NCBI GenBank assembly: GCA_015066385.1
Contig: SVOJ01000024.1
Span: forward strand, 1-44,805
Source of the DNA: Oscillospiraceae bacterium
GTDB taxonomy: Bacteria > Bacillota > Clostridia > Oscillospirales > Acutalibacteraceae
Length of the DNA: 44,805 nt
Direction of reading: 5' to 3'
In this document: positions 8,743 to 17,075 of the stretch, in pieces
How positions within the stretch are numbered: position 1 is the first letter of the stretch
How the letters are laid out: each line of letters begins with the position of its first letter
Position numbers and translations under genes: made by a program
The notes under the pieces: generated by a model
The model's input: the letters and a program-made list of their open reading frames with translations, nothing else
What the model was told of the DNA's origin: nothing
The model's database searches: none

Positions 8743-10242
8743 TCATTGCACACCCGCAATAAGAGCATCCATGGCTTCCAGCAGGCTTCTTGCCGTATCA
8801 GGGCCGACGGAGTTGGTTTCTTCGTAATGCTTTCTGTCGGCTTCATCGTAGGCAATGTTGAAATATTCAAACCATTCATGCAACAGAAAATCATTGTCGG
8901 GGATGATGTAGCCGAGTTCGTCGTTGCAAAGTCCCCACACAAAATCATATGTGCAGTTGCTCATTTCCGACAGAACCTTATAATCGGCATCCGTGCCGTT
9001 TGCCGCCTGATCGGCAGGCAGGAAGTTTCCGCTTTCCAGTTCGGGGTACAGTTCGCCGGGAATCATGAAAATGCCGATCTGTTTTGTGCCTAATTCCATA
9101 TAGGACACTTCCGTCAGAATGGAAACACTCTTGCGGTCTGCACTTCTTTGCATATCGTTGTTGAGTACACCGATGATGCGGGCAAGCAACAGTGCGGTGT
9201 TGTCACAGCGTACACTGACGGGAACGGATTTGACATTCACAAGGGGACGGATCTCGGTTTCATTGTCCATACTCAGCACAAACTGTCCCAGTTCCTTGCC
9301 GTACTGCTTTGTGTAGGCAATGCAGTCGAAATCGGGGTTGTTGAGAACATCGTCAAAATCGTCTGCCGTAATCAGACCGCCGATGGCACCGTTGATGAAC
9401 ACGGTGTTGGCCCCGTTTGCCTGTGTGCGGATTTCTTCTGTCATATAGGCGGGGAAGTCGGCACTGACAAGCGTGGATTTGCTGCCGAGCATTTCGGCAT
9501 GGGCGGCAAAATTGACAATATAGGTGTCTGCCGAGCCGTCTGCCGGTGCAAAACGGATACGGGTCAGCGTGTTGTCATAATCAACGGGTTCGCGGGTATC
9601 GGACTGGAAATCATCCGTCTGTGCCGCCGCAACATACAGTTTGCCGTCCGTGCGTGCTTTATATGCGGCAAGAATTGCCTCGGCGGTTTTTTCTTTCAAA
9701 GTTTGCATAAAGGCTTCGTTTTTGCCGTCGGACATAAAATTTTTACCCCAAAGCCCCTGCGTGTCGATGGCGGAATGGGCATGGGTGGCACTGATGTTGA
9801 CGGATTTGAGCGAATCAATTTCACCGCTTTCAATGACGATTTTACGGATGTCATTGATGTCTGCACGGCTGAGACCTACGCAGTCCACCGCACAAAGAAC
9901 CACACCGCCGCGGCCTGTGTTGTCATCCAGATACACAGCTTTTGCATACATGTCATCCAGCACGCCCTGTGCGGGGTTGTTGGTGTTGTAGCCTGCAATG
10001 TAATAGGTGTCGGCGGTCACATCAGCGGGGGTGAGAACCGCTTGTGCATAGCCGACCGTCCATGTGTCGCCCGCCGTGTCGGAAAATGTTTCATCGCCGG
10101 GGAGCATATACGTTGCGGCTTGCTCACTTGTTGTGAACAGATTTGCGGGCACGACCAGAAGAATCAGGGAAAGCAGTGCACCGATGATTGCACGCATAAG
10201 GTTCGGTAATTTCAGAAAACGGGCAACGGGCATGAGATCCAT
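8743..10242 (-). CDS. Membrane-anchored neutral/alkaline ceramidase-like protein, copy 1
   Basis: A 499-residue protein with an N-terminal transmembrane anchor (about 14-38) and a neutral/alkaline non-lysosomal ceramidase-like domain. Family landmarks are VGYAQAVLTP, LCAVDCVGL, ISATHAHSAIDTQG (a metal-site histidine in the family) and the second histidine segment NFAAHAEML. At the position where active ceramidases carry GDVSPN with the catalytic Ser, this protein has NGAIGGL. Hydrolysis of ceramide is therefore uncertain, and another amide substrate or a non-catalytic role is possible. It is translationally coupled to the paralogue upstream: its GGAGG lies inside that gene's last codons, and its ATG follows the TAA by one base. 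It is predicted to face outward. Confidence 0.72.
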   Translation of the reverse strand: MDLMPVARFLKLPNLMRAIIGALLSLILLVVPANLFTTSEQAATYMLPGDETFSDTAGDTWTVGYAQAVLTPADVTADTYYIAGYNTNNPAQGVLDDMYAKAVYLDDNTGRGGVVLCAVDCVGLSRADINDIRKIVIESGEIDSLKSVNISATHAHSAIDTQGLWGKNFMSDGKNEAFMQTLKEKTAEAILAAYKARTDGKLYVAAAQTDDFQSDTREPVDYDNTLTRIRFAPADGSADTYIVNFAAHAEMLGSKSTLVSADFPAYMTEEIRTQANGANTVFINGAIGGLITADDFDDVLNNPDFDCIAYTKQYGKELGQFVLSMDNETEIRPLVNVKSVPVSVRCDNTALLLARIIGVLNNDMQRSADRKSVSILTEVSYMELGTKQIGIFMIPGELYPELESGNFLPADQAANGTDADYKVLSEMSNCTYDFVWGLCNDELGYIIPDNDFLLHEWFEYFNIAYDEADRKHYEETNSVGPDTARSLLEAMDALIAGVQ

Positions 10243-10243
10243 A

Positions 10244-11725
10244 TTATTTTACCTCCGAAAAAAGTTTTTCAAATGCCGCCGACAAGGCAGAGCCGCTTTT
10301 GGAGCCGGTGGAAACATCTTCTTCATAATGGCCGCCTTCGTCGCTGTTGGTAGTGTAATCGTTGTCGGGAATGATATAGCCGAGTGCATCGTTGCAAAGG
10401 CCGAACACAAGCACTTCGTCGGTATCTGCAAAGTGGGTGTTGAGGGCGGCATACGGATAGTCCGTACCGTTTGCGGCTTCTTCAGCAGGCAGGAATCCGC
10501 CGTATACGAGTTCGGGCAGCACTTCGCCCGGTACTTCAAGGATTTTGATATTTTTGCCGATTTCAACATAACCGATCTCGCTTGTAAGATACACGCTGAA
10601 ATCACGTGCGTAGGCATCCGCATTGCACAGGTTGGCCGCTTCGGCAAGTTTGAAAATGAAATTGTTTACTTCAAATTCCACCTGTGAATGGGCAATATTG
10701 AGAATGGGATCCACAACTTTGCCCTTTACTGCCATGTCGCAGAGAATATCCGCAACCGACACGGAAAACTGTTGCATTTTGGCGAAGTTATCAACAGTCT
10801 GATCGGGCACAAGGGACGGGGTGTTCATTTTTGCATTGATGCCGCCGCCGATGGCACCTTGAATGAAAATAAAATCAGCACCTGTTTTTTCAATCACAGC
10901 CTGTTCGAGGTAGTACGGGAAGTCACCCGACAGTTTGGAATTGGGATAGTCCACATAAACCGGGTGCGCACCGAAATTGGTGATGTAAATTTCCTTTTTT
11001 GTTGAATCGGCGGGTACAAAACGGAATAGATGCACGTTGTTGTCGCAAACGGCGGGTTTTCTGCCGTCGGTGAACATTTCCGAATGGGCTTCGCTTGTGT
11101 AATACAGTGTGCCGTCGGTCTTGTTTTCGTATGCCGTGCGGATTGCTGCGGCGGTTTTTTCAACCAATTGCTTCATGTATTTTTCATTTCTGCCGCTGTT
11201 GGGGATATAACCCCACAGACCTTGCGTGTCCACCGCCGAGTGCGTATGTGTTGCACCGACATTGATACTGCAAAGCGAGCCGTCTTTGGTCAGGTCAGCC
11301 AGTGCGGCACGGATATCCTTGATGTCATTGTTCATCAGCCCCACGCAGTCTACCCACGCAAAGGCGACTGCACCGCGGCCCGAATTGTCATCCAGCACCA
11401 CCGCGCGCACGGCGATTTCGTCAATAACTCCCGTCACCCGCATGGCGGGGAACATAAGATAGCCGCCTAAAAAGTAGTCTTCGTCTTCAAAATCGTCGGG
11501 GGTGAGCACTTCTTTTGCAAAACCTGCCGACCAGGTGTCTGCGGCGGCTTCTTCAATAAAATACGGCGAACCTGTTAAGAAATTTGCCGCAACGGCCTCT
11601 TCGTTTTTGGTTTCGTAGCCGAAAAAGGTGATGCATTGCAACAGCGCCATAATCAGCGAGGGAAGCCCCAGCAAGACGGCGGTAATGGCAGACATCCATC
11701 TTTTTACATCGGTAATTTCTTTCAT
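10244..11725 (-). CDS. Membrane-anchored neutral/alkaline ceramidase-like protein, copy 2
   Basis: A 493-residue paralogue of the next gene in the operon, with the same layout. A transmembrane anchor (about 10-35) is followed by a ceramidase-like domain with FAWVDCVGL, VGATHTHSAVDTQG and NFGAHPVYV. Here too the nucleophile motif is replaced, by QGAIGGGIN. Both paralogues keep the C-terminal GLCND(E/A)LGYIIPDND stretch and a following tyrosine, consistent with a retained metal site. The start ATG follows GGAGG. It is the first gene of the pair; a possible promoter (TTGAAA-17-TATATA) is at 11758-11786. Tandem duplication followed by divergence is the simplest history. Confidence 0.72.
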   Translation of the reverse strand: MKEITDVKRWMSAITAVLLGLPSLIMALLQCITFFGYETKNEEAVAANFLTGSPYFIEEAAADTWSAGFAKEVLTPDDFEDEDYFLGGYLMFPAMRVTGVIDEIAVRAVVLDDNSGRGAVAFAWVDCVGLMNNDIKDIRAALADLTKDGSLCSINVGATHTHSAVDTQGLWGYIPNSGRNEKYMKQLVEKTAAAIRTAYENKTDGTLYYTSEAHSEMFTDGRKPAVCDNNVHLFRFVPADSTKKEIYITNFGAHPVYVDYPNSKLSGDFPYYLEQAVIEKTGADFIFIQGAIGGGINAKMNTPSLVPDQTVDNFAKMQQFSVSVADILCDMAVKGKVVDPILNIAHSQVEFEVNNFIFKLAEAANLCNADAYARDFSVYLTSEIGYVEIGKNIKILEVPGEVLPELVYGGFLPAEEAANGTDYPYAALNTHFADTDEVLVFGLCNDALGYIIPDNDYTTNSDEGGHYEEDVSTGSKSGSALSAAFEKLFSEVK

Positions 11726-11757
11726 AATTGCCTCCGTATGTTATTATTGATTTTATT

Positions 11758-11786
11758 TATATATAAATAATATTACATGATTTCAA
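11758..11786 (-). promoter_or_regulatory. Possible promoter of the ceramidase-like operon
   Basis: Minus-strand -35 TTGAAA (11786-11781), 17-base spacer, -10 TATATA (11763-11758). The region is very AT-rich, so this is a weaker call than the TTGACA promoters elsewhere. No clear promoter was found for the divergent hydrolase gene. Confidence 0.4.
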
Positions 11787-11896
11787 AACTGAAAACAATT
11801 GTGTAAAAAAGAAAAATTGATTTCTCTTTTTTGTTGAATTTATATAATGACAAAACCGTGCAATCGTGTTAACATAAAATGAGAGGGGGAAAGTTT

Positions 11897-12862
11897 ATGT
11901 TTTTTGAAAAACAGATTCTCAATACATACCGCCGTATTCTTTATAACCGCTGTGATGATACGGGCACGGCTTATTACTTTTCGACAGAGGATTTTGCGGG
12001 GCTTTCCCGCGAACCGTACTGCTTTGATTCAAGCCTCGGTCACACCCTGCAAGGATATTTTTATTCGTATGAAAACAAAAAATACTCCGACCGTCTTGTT
12101 GTGTTTGATCACGGCTTCGGCGGGGGACACAGTGCTTATATGCGTGAAATTGAAATGCTTTGCCGCCACGGATTTACCGTGTTTGCCTACGACCACACGG
12201 GCTGTATGGAATCGGGCGGCACAGGCACAAACGGCCTTGCACAATCCCTGCGTGACTTGGATGACTGTCTGCACGTGCTGAAAGCGGATGAAAAATATAA
12301 AAATAAAAGATTCAGCATTATGGGGCACAGTTGGGGCGGTTTTGCAACCATGAACATCTGTGCACTGCACCCCGACGTGACACACATTGTCGCCATGGCA
12401 GGCTTCCCCGCCGCAGAGGCCTTGTTCCTCTGTGCGGCCAAGGGGATTCTTGCACCCTTACGGCATGTTTTTTTGAAGGAAGAAGCAAAATCCAACCCCG
12501 GTTATTACGATCGCAGTGCTTTTGATGCCTTGCAAAACTGCAATGCACCTTGTCTGCTGATTTACGGCGAAAAGGACATGCTGTGCACCAAGCAGGGATT
12601 TTATGACCCGTTGCGTGCGGCACTTTCCGACAAAAAGAACATCTCGTTTTTCCTTGCAAACGGTAAAGGACACAATCCAAATTATACGCGGGAAGCAGAA
12701 AAATATCTCGCACAGTACGGTAAAGAACGCAAAAAATTTATAAAAAGCAATCCGTCCGAAGTGCAAAAAGCTCAATTCGTCGCCTCATACGACTGGCTCG
12801 CCATGACCGATCAGGACGAAACGGTTTGGGAAAAGATTTTTGAAGTGCTGGACAGGGAATAA
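11897..12862 (+). CDS. Alpha/beta hydrolase, serine-type
   Basis: A 321-residue alpha/beta-hydrolase-fold protein. An oxyanion-loop segment FDHGFGGG is followed by the nucleophile elbow MGHSWGG, the acid in YGEKDML and the base in NGKGHNP, giving a complete Ser-Asp-His triad. There is no signal peptide, so it is likely cytosolic; the substrate is unknown, probably an ester or short lipid. The ATG at 11897 is preferred to the ATG at 11879, because the GAGAGGGGG ribosome site lies between them. It stands alone, divergent from the ceramidase-like operon. Confidence 0.85.
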   Translation: MFFEKQILNTYRRILYNRCDDTGTAYYFSTEDFAGLSREPYCFDSSLGHTLQGYFYSYENKKYSDRLVVFDHGFGGGHSAYMREIEMLCRHGFTVFAYDHTGCMESGGTGTNGLAQSLRDLDDCLHVLKADEKYKNKRFSIMGHSWGGFATMNICALHPDVTHIVAMAGFPAAEALFLCAAKGILAPLRHVFLKEEAKSNPGYYDRSAFDALQNCNAPCLLIYGEKDMLCTKQGFYDPLRAALSDKKNISFFLANGKGHNPNYTREAEKYLAQYGKERKKFIKSNPSEVQKAQFVASYDWLAMTDQDETVWEKIFEVLDRE

Positions 12863-12897
12863 GCAGGTCAATTGCGGTTTGGCGGGATATTTTCTTG

Positions 12898-13011
12898 TTG
12901 CAATTCTTGTCAAAATATGTTAAAGTATTCATCGGGCAATCCAGACTTGCTATATGGTAGGCGGTTACCTTCTGAATTCCGGAGGGTATCTTTTCCCTCC
13001 GGAAAGGAGGG
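12898..13011 (+). promoter_or_regulatory. Module A1: sense promoter and switching leader
   Basis: The promoter is TTGCAA (12898-12903), 17 bases, TAAAGT (12921-12926). The leader offers two mutually exclusive stems. CCGGAGGG (12979-12986) can pair with CCCTCCGG (12995-13002), or CCCTCC (12995-13000) can pair with GGAGGG (13006-13011), which hides the ribosome site. GGCGGTTA (12960-12967) is complementary to TAACCGCC after the stop codon (13121-13128), allowing 5'-3' closure. Confidence 0.7.
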
Positions 13012-13018
13012 GATTTGC

Positions 13019-13123
13019 ATGGTGACATGGGAAGAGCTTCTATTGTTATCAGGGCTTCTTGTTGCAATCGCAGATTTTGTTTTTAATGTATGTAAACATA
13101 TTTTTAAAACAAAAAAGAAATAA
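13019..13123 (+). CDS. Module A1: holin-like small hydrophobic toxin peptide
   Basis: A 34-residue peptide starting MVTWEELLLL, with a single hydrophobic helix (about 7-27) and a basic tail ending HIFKTKKK. This matches the layout of the 'putative holin-like toxin' family of Firmicutes and of type I toxins such as TxpA/BsrG: acidic start, membrane helix, lysine tail. The ribosome site GGAGGGG is strong but lies in a hairpin. A convergent antisense RNA covers the end of the ORF. A second copy at 35435-35539 conserves MVT-EEL, the helix and CKHIF-TKKK, which supports real coding. Membrane toxicity is inferred from family and layout. Confidence 0.75.
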   Translation: MVTWEELLLLSGLLVAIADFVFNVCKHIFKTKKK

Positions 13124-13202
13124 CCGCCCTCTCGTCTTCCATTCGTGAGGCGGTTATTTCGTCTTTAACGGAAGGCTGACCGTCTATCGGTCTGCCTTGT
13201 TC
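13111..13202 (-). ncRNA. Module A1: antisense RNA (putative type I antitoxin)
   Basis: A perfect minus-strand promoter, TTGACA (13237-13232), 17 bases, TATAAT (13214-13209), predicts a start near 13202. The RNA folds into AAGGC-GACCG/CGGTC-GCCTT (13172-13198). It then forms the terminator GAAATAACCGCC/GGCGGTTATTTC (13117-13160), followed by six T. It overlaps the last codons and 3' UTR of the peptide mRNA, as in txpA/ratA-type loci. The antisense promoter is closer to consensus than the sense promoter. Confidence 0.75.
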
Positions 13203-13235
13203 ATTTTTATTATATCAACATTTTTTCATTCTGTC

Positions 13236-13260
13236 AACACCTGTTTTCAGGTGTTTTTTT
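13236..13260 (+). terminator. Module A1: sense terminator
   Basis: AACACCTG-tttt-CAGGTGTT followed by a T run. Its left arm overlaps the -35 box of the antisense promoter. The same terminator recurs at 35646-35670. Confidence 0.85.
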
Positions 13261-13316
13261 CTGCAAACCGTAATTTACTTAACAAATAATTTGAACCAAA
13301 AAAAGGCAGTGATTGT

Positions 13317-14909
13317 TTGAACGAACTTTGTAATATTTTCAGCTGTGTGCAGGATGGACAGACCCTTGTGCTCGAAAAGGACAAAATCTATCACGTGTAC
13401 CCCGAAGACAGTGTGCATCTGACGGGGTATTTCTGCACCAATACGGCAAAAAAGGAAGAAAATCCGCTCGGTGAGCGTGACACTCCGATGTATCTTTTCA
13501 ACAAAAAGAACATCACCATAGACGGCAACGGTGCCGCCGTGATCATCCACGGCAAAATGACCCCCTTTGTGTTTGACCGCTGTGAAAATATCACCGTACG
13601 CAATCTGAAAGTGGACTATGCCGTGCCCACCATGACGGAATTTACCGTCCTTTCCAATCGGGACGGCGTGTGTGAGATAGCCGTCAATCCTGCGTGTTTG
13701 TTCCGTGTGGACGGTAACGACCTGTACTGGTGCGGCGAAACGGCAAAAAACGGCTCTCCCTATTGGGAAAACCGATGCAATGCTCCCAAACGCTTTGTCA
13801 AGGTTTATGACCCCGTTGCACAAAACTGCAGGGATTTCAGACGTGAGGATCTCACATTCACCCGCATTGAACAGGTCGATGCACATATTCTTCGGGTGAC
13901 CTTGCAGGACAAGAATGCGGATTTTGTACCGGGACATATTTTTCAGACCCGCAACATCATCCGTGATCAGTCGGGCAGCCTGTTTCAGCGATGTAAAAAT
14001 CTTTATTTTGAAAACTTACGTATCTGCTTTATGCACGGGCTCGGCATGGTTTCGCAGTTTTGCGAAAATGTCACCTTTTGCAACTGTGATTTCACACCCG
14101 CCGAGGGCAGAACCATTGCAAGCACGGCTGACTTTTTTCAGTTTTCGGGTTGCAAGGGCAATATCACGGTCGATGGTTGTAAGGCACACGGAGCACAGGA
14201 TGATTACATCAACGCACACGGTACACATCTGCAGATTGTTGAAGCGGACAATGCACGCAACAGCCTGACGGTACGCTTCATGCACCCCGAAACATGGGGT
14301 CTGCAGGCATTTGAAAAAGGGGACGAGATCGCGTTCATCCGTTGGGATACGCTCATTCCCTATGCGGAAAACACGGTCAGGAGCTATGAAAAACTGAATG
14401 ATACCGACATTTGTCTGTATCTTGAAAAGCCTTTGCCCGACGGCATTGTTTTGGGCAAGGATGCGGTGGAAAATGTCACATGGTCGCCCTCTTTGTATGT
14501 GTACAACTGTGATTTCGGTGTTACCGCAGGCAGGGGGATTCTCTGCACGGTGCGCGGAGAGGTAATCATCGAAAACAATCGTTTTTACCACCTCTGGGGC
14601 CCTGCTCTGCTGGTGGAGGACGACTGCAATTTCTGGTTTGAATCGGGACTGACAAATCACATCACATTCCGCAACAACACCGTTATCGGGTGCAATTACG
14701 GGCAGATTTGCCCCGACGGTGCGGTCATCTGCTATTCGCCCAAGGTGATGAACCCCGCCGGCACCGCTCCCGTACACGGCAAACTGACCCTGACAGGGAA
14801 TACATTCACCGAATCTTACACAGGTAAGCACACCTTCTGCCTGCCGTATCTGCGTGAATCGGACATTGCCGACAACACAAGCGACGCGCCGATTGCGGTG
14901 ATAAAATAA
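13317..14909 (+). CDS. GH110-like alpha-1,3-galactosidase (right-handed beta-helix)
   Basis: A 530-residue parallel beta-helix protein. The segment TADFFQFSGCKG...DGCKAHGAQDDYINAHGT (about residues 278-308) is characteristic of GH110, including the Asp pair regarded as catalytic in that family. Repeated strands such as NITIDGNG, NITVRNLKV and NLYFENLRI form the helix rungs. GH110 enzymes release alpha-1,3-linked galactose from blood-group-B and linear host glycans. No signal peptide is seen, so it probably acts on imported material. The only in-frame start that keeps the N-terminal helix is a TTG at 13317 with a weak AAGG site; the first ATG is over 50 codons inside. It lies 57 bases after module A1, and no own promoter was found. 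Confidence 0.8.
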   Translation: MNELCNIFSCVQDGQTLVLEKDKIYHVYPEDSVHLTGYFCTNTAKKEENPLGERDTPMYLFNKKNITIDGNGAAVIIHGKMTPFVFDRCENITVRNLKVDYAVPTMTEFTVLSNRDGVCEIAVNPACLFRVDGNDLYWCGETAKNGSPYWENRCNAPKRFVKVYDPVAQNCRDFRREDLTFTRIEQVDAHILRVTLQDKNADFVPGHIFQTRNIIRDQSGSLFQRCKNLYFENLRICFMHGLGMVSQFCENVTFCNCDFTPAEGRTIASTADFFQFSGCKGNITVDGCKAHGAQDDYINAHGTHLQIVEADNARNSLTVRFMHPETWGLQAFEKGDEIAFIRWDTLIPYAENTVRSYEKLNDTDICLYLEKPLPDGIVLGKDAVENVTWSPSLYVYNCDFGVTAGRGILCTVRGEVIIENNRFYHLWGPALLVEDDCNFWFESGLTNHITFRNNTVIGCNYGQICPDGAVICYSPKVMNPAGTAPVHGKLTLTGNTFTESYTGKHTFCLPYLRESDIADNTSDAPIAVIK

Positions 14910-15019
14910 AAAAGCATTCGGCATCTGTCCCATGGCTCTTAACTTTGCACTTGTTTTGCAATTGTTGCCATTGCTGACTCTGCATCCGTAACCTGCATGG
15001 ATTTTCTTTTTTGATTGTT

Positions 15020-16318
15020 TTATATCTTGGTAATCTGATCTATTACATACAGCGGCAGATTGACGAGCCATTCTTCTTTTTTGTAGTCCGCCATAGAGGA
15101 ACGGACACAAAGTTCGGGTGAGAATTTTTCCTGATAGGTTTTCAGGCTCTTAGCTCTGAGATTTACCTCAGCCTTTACTTCTACAGGAACGATCAGCTCG
15201 CCTGTATCAACAATAAAATCAACCTCGCAGGAGCCTCTGTCGTTGGTGTAGTAATAAACATCCAAATCCTCGATGGTTTTTAATTGCTGACAAACGTACT
15301 GTTCTGTGAGAGCACCCTTGAACTCGACAAAAAGGTCGTTACCGTCAAGCAAAGTGCCCTGACGAAGTCCTGCCATGCAGCCCAAAAGTCCAACGTCTAC
15401 CATAAACAACTTAAATGCTTTCAGGTCTTCATACGCTCTCAACGGGATGCCGGCCGCATTGACACGGCTGACTTTATGGACAAGACCGCAATCACTAAGC
15501 CACATAATTGCAGTTTCATACTCTTTGGCTCGAGCACCCTCACGAACAAGCCCGTAGATAAATTTCTTGTTTTCTTTTGCCAATTGAGAGGGTATGCTGT
15601 TCCACAGCATGCGGAGTCTCGGCACGATTTCATTCGGAGCGTGCTTGGAGAAATCCTGTTCATAGGCAGCGAGGATTCGTTTTTGAATTTCACGGACCTC
15701 GTTAAAGTCTTTATTCTCTGCGAAACTTTGCACAGCTTCAGGCATGCCGCCAACAAAGTAATAGTGCTTCAATGCATCAATGTATGTTTGCTTAAAGCTT
15801 GTAATCATCCGGAAGTCTTGCTTATCAATCAGTTCGGCAAATCGTTCTTTATCGGATGCCATCAGAAACTCCTTGAAAGAAAGAGGATAAAGCTTTAAGA
15901 AATCAACCTTGCCCACAGGGAAAGACGTGCCGTGATGCAATGCAATGCCAAGCAAAGAACCGGCACATACAATGTGATATTGCGGGGCATTTTCATAGAA
16001 ATACTTCAGAGATGCCAGCGCTCTTGGAACTTCTTGCACTTCATCAAAAATCAACAAAGAATTGTCAGGATTGATTTTATGTCCTGCATACAGCTCCAAT
16101 CCCATAATCAAACGCTCCGTATCCAGGTCAGAAGCAAATAACTCTGCCATTCTGGAATTGGAGTCAAAATTGATATATACGGTATCCGCATACGCCTGTC
16201 TGCCAAACTCTTGCATCAGCCAGGTCTTGCCAACCTGACGAGCTCCTTCGATAATTAAAGGTTTGCGGCGTTTGCTCTGTTTCCATTTTAATAGCTTTTC
16301 AATAGCAATTCGGTACAT
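15020..16318 (-). CDS. AAA ATPase with DUF4143 C-terminal domain
   Basis: A 432-residue protein. Its Walker A is GARQVGKT (about residues 25-32) and its Walker B is SLLIFDEVQE. The FVGGMPEAVQ motif and the C-terminal DUF4143 domain follow, ending in a nuclease-like VDFIVDTG...PVEVKAE strand pair. The family is widespread in bacteria and archaea, is often horizontally acquired, and lacks a firm function; DNA binding or a role in mobile-element or defence islands has been suggested. The ATG at 16318 follows GGAGG by eight bases, so the 20-codon upstream extension is not used. It is monocistronic, with promoter TTGTAT-17-TATACT at 16350-16378. Its composition appears more AT-rich than the flanks, consistent with transfer. 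Bases 14910-15019 hold no feature I can support. Confidence 0.88.
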   Translation of the reverse strand: MYRIAIEKLLKWKQSKRRKPLIIEGARQVGKTWLMQEFGRQAYADTVYINFDSNSRMAELFASDLDTERLIMGLELYAGHKINPDNSLLIFDEVQEVPRALASLKYFYENAPQYHIVCAGSLLGIALHHGTSFPVGKVDFLKLYPLSFKEFLMASDKERFAELIDKQDFRMITSFKQTYIDALKHYYFVGGMPEAVQSFAENKDFNEVREIQKRILAAYEQDFSKHAPNEIVPRLRMLWNSIPSQLAKENKKFIYGLVREGARAKEYETAIMWLSDCGLVHKVSRVNAAGIPLRAYEDLKAFKLFMVDVGLLGCMAGLRQGTLLDGNDLFVEFKGALTEQYVCQQLKTIEDLDVYYYTNDRGSCEVDFIVDTGELIVPVEVKAEVNLRAKSLKTYQEKFSPELCVRSSMADYKKEEWLVNLPLYVIDQITKI

Positions 16319-16349
16319 ACTTGAGCCTCCGTTATTATAATGCAAGTAT

Positions 16350-16378
16350 AGTATAACACCTGATTGCAAAAAATACAA
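16350..16378 (-). promoter_or_regulatory. Promoter of the DUF4143 ATPase
   Basis: Minus-strand TTGTAT (16378-16373), 17 bases, TATACT (16355-16350). A second TATAAT lies just downstream. Confidence 0.5.
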
Positions 16379-16449
16379 CGAGTTTTGGAAGAATAATTAC
16401 ACTTTTTACAACGAATAAAGTCAATACACTTCAAATATTCTTTGAAGCC

Positions 16450-16492
16450 ATAAAAAAACGATACTTGGTTTATATCCAAGTATCGTTTACTT
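16450..16492 (-). terminator. Terminator downstream of the efp transcript
   Basis: AAACGATACTTGG pairs with CCAAGTATCGTTT around a short AT loop, and seven T follow on the minus strand. A second, weaker inverted repeat, CGTAAAA-AGTT/AACT-TTTTACG, lies at about 16522-16558 between this and the stop codon at 16597. Nothing else is seen in 16379-16596. Confidence 0.7.
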
Positions 16493-16596
16493 TTGTTAAT
16501 CCAACCCTGTCTGACAGATGCCGTAAAATAGTTGATTTTTTAGTTTAACTGTTTTACGAGTACCCGCCATTGAGAAGGGAGTTTTCAGTGATTGAA

Positions 16597-17022
16597 TCAG
16601 TCTTCGTCTTCTTCGTCTTCGCCGATGGCGTCGAGTTCAAGAACCGTGCCGCAGTTGGGGCATTCGATGGCATCGTCTTCGCCGTCGAACAGTTCTTCAT
16701 CAAAGTAAACGATTTCGTGGCAGGCGGGGCATTCGAACTCATAAAGAGCATCTTCTTCGAAATCGCCAAAGCCGTCACAGCCGTCACAACCTTCGCAATC
16801 ACCGTCGCAGAAGTCTTCGTCTTCTTCGTAAACGTATTCTTCGAGGTCGCTCAGGTCAAGGTCGATAGCATCGATCTGATCGGTGAGGTCTTCCACGCTG
16901 AGTGCAAGATCGTCCAACACATCAATGATGGCGGAGAACAGTTTGCCTTCTGCGGAAGCCTTGTCCACATTCAGACCGTCAGCAAGGCCTTTGAGATATG
17001 CAACTTTTTCGGTTGTAGTCAT
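16597..17022 (-). CDS. Acidic CxxC zinc-ribbon protein (CD1247-like)
   Basis: A 141-residue, very acidic protein. The helical N-terminal half opens TEKVAYLKGLADGL, the hallmark of the Clostridia 'CD1247 N-terminal domain' family. A Cys/Asp cluster DCEGCDGCDGF lies in the middle, and a two-CxxC zinc ribbon (FECPACHE...IECPNCGT) near residues 97-125 precedes an acidic tail. Its function is unknown. It lies 53 bases downstream of efp on the same strand, a common arrangement in Clostridia, so co-transcription with efp is likely. The start ATG is preceded by AAGGAGG. Confidence 0.8.
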   Translation of the reverse strand: MTTTEKVAYLKGLADGLNVDKASAEGKLFSAIIDVLDDLALSVEDLTDQIDAIDLDLSDLEEYVYEEDEDFCDGDCEGCDGCDGFGDFEEDALYEFECPACHEIVYFDEELFDGEDDAIECPNCGTVLELDAIGEDEEDED

Positions 17023-17075
17023 TGTAATATTCCTCCTTGTGAATTTTGAGGGGTACGGGGGAATCGGCTTGATTC

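Noticed and set aside
9148-10209. 353-codon plus-strand frame
   Set aside because: Antisense shadow of the first ceramidase-like gene; composition is Cys/Val/His-rich without domain signal.
12957-13160. Riboswitch or T-box reading of the A1 leader
   Set aside because: The conserved stems directly involve the ribosome site and the antisense region, and no known aptamer or T-box sequence is recognisable.
14016-15110. 364-codon minus-strand frame
   Set aside because: Shadow of the GH110 gene; runs into the DUF4143 gene and lacks any start signal.
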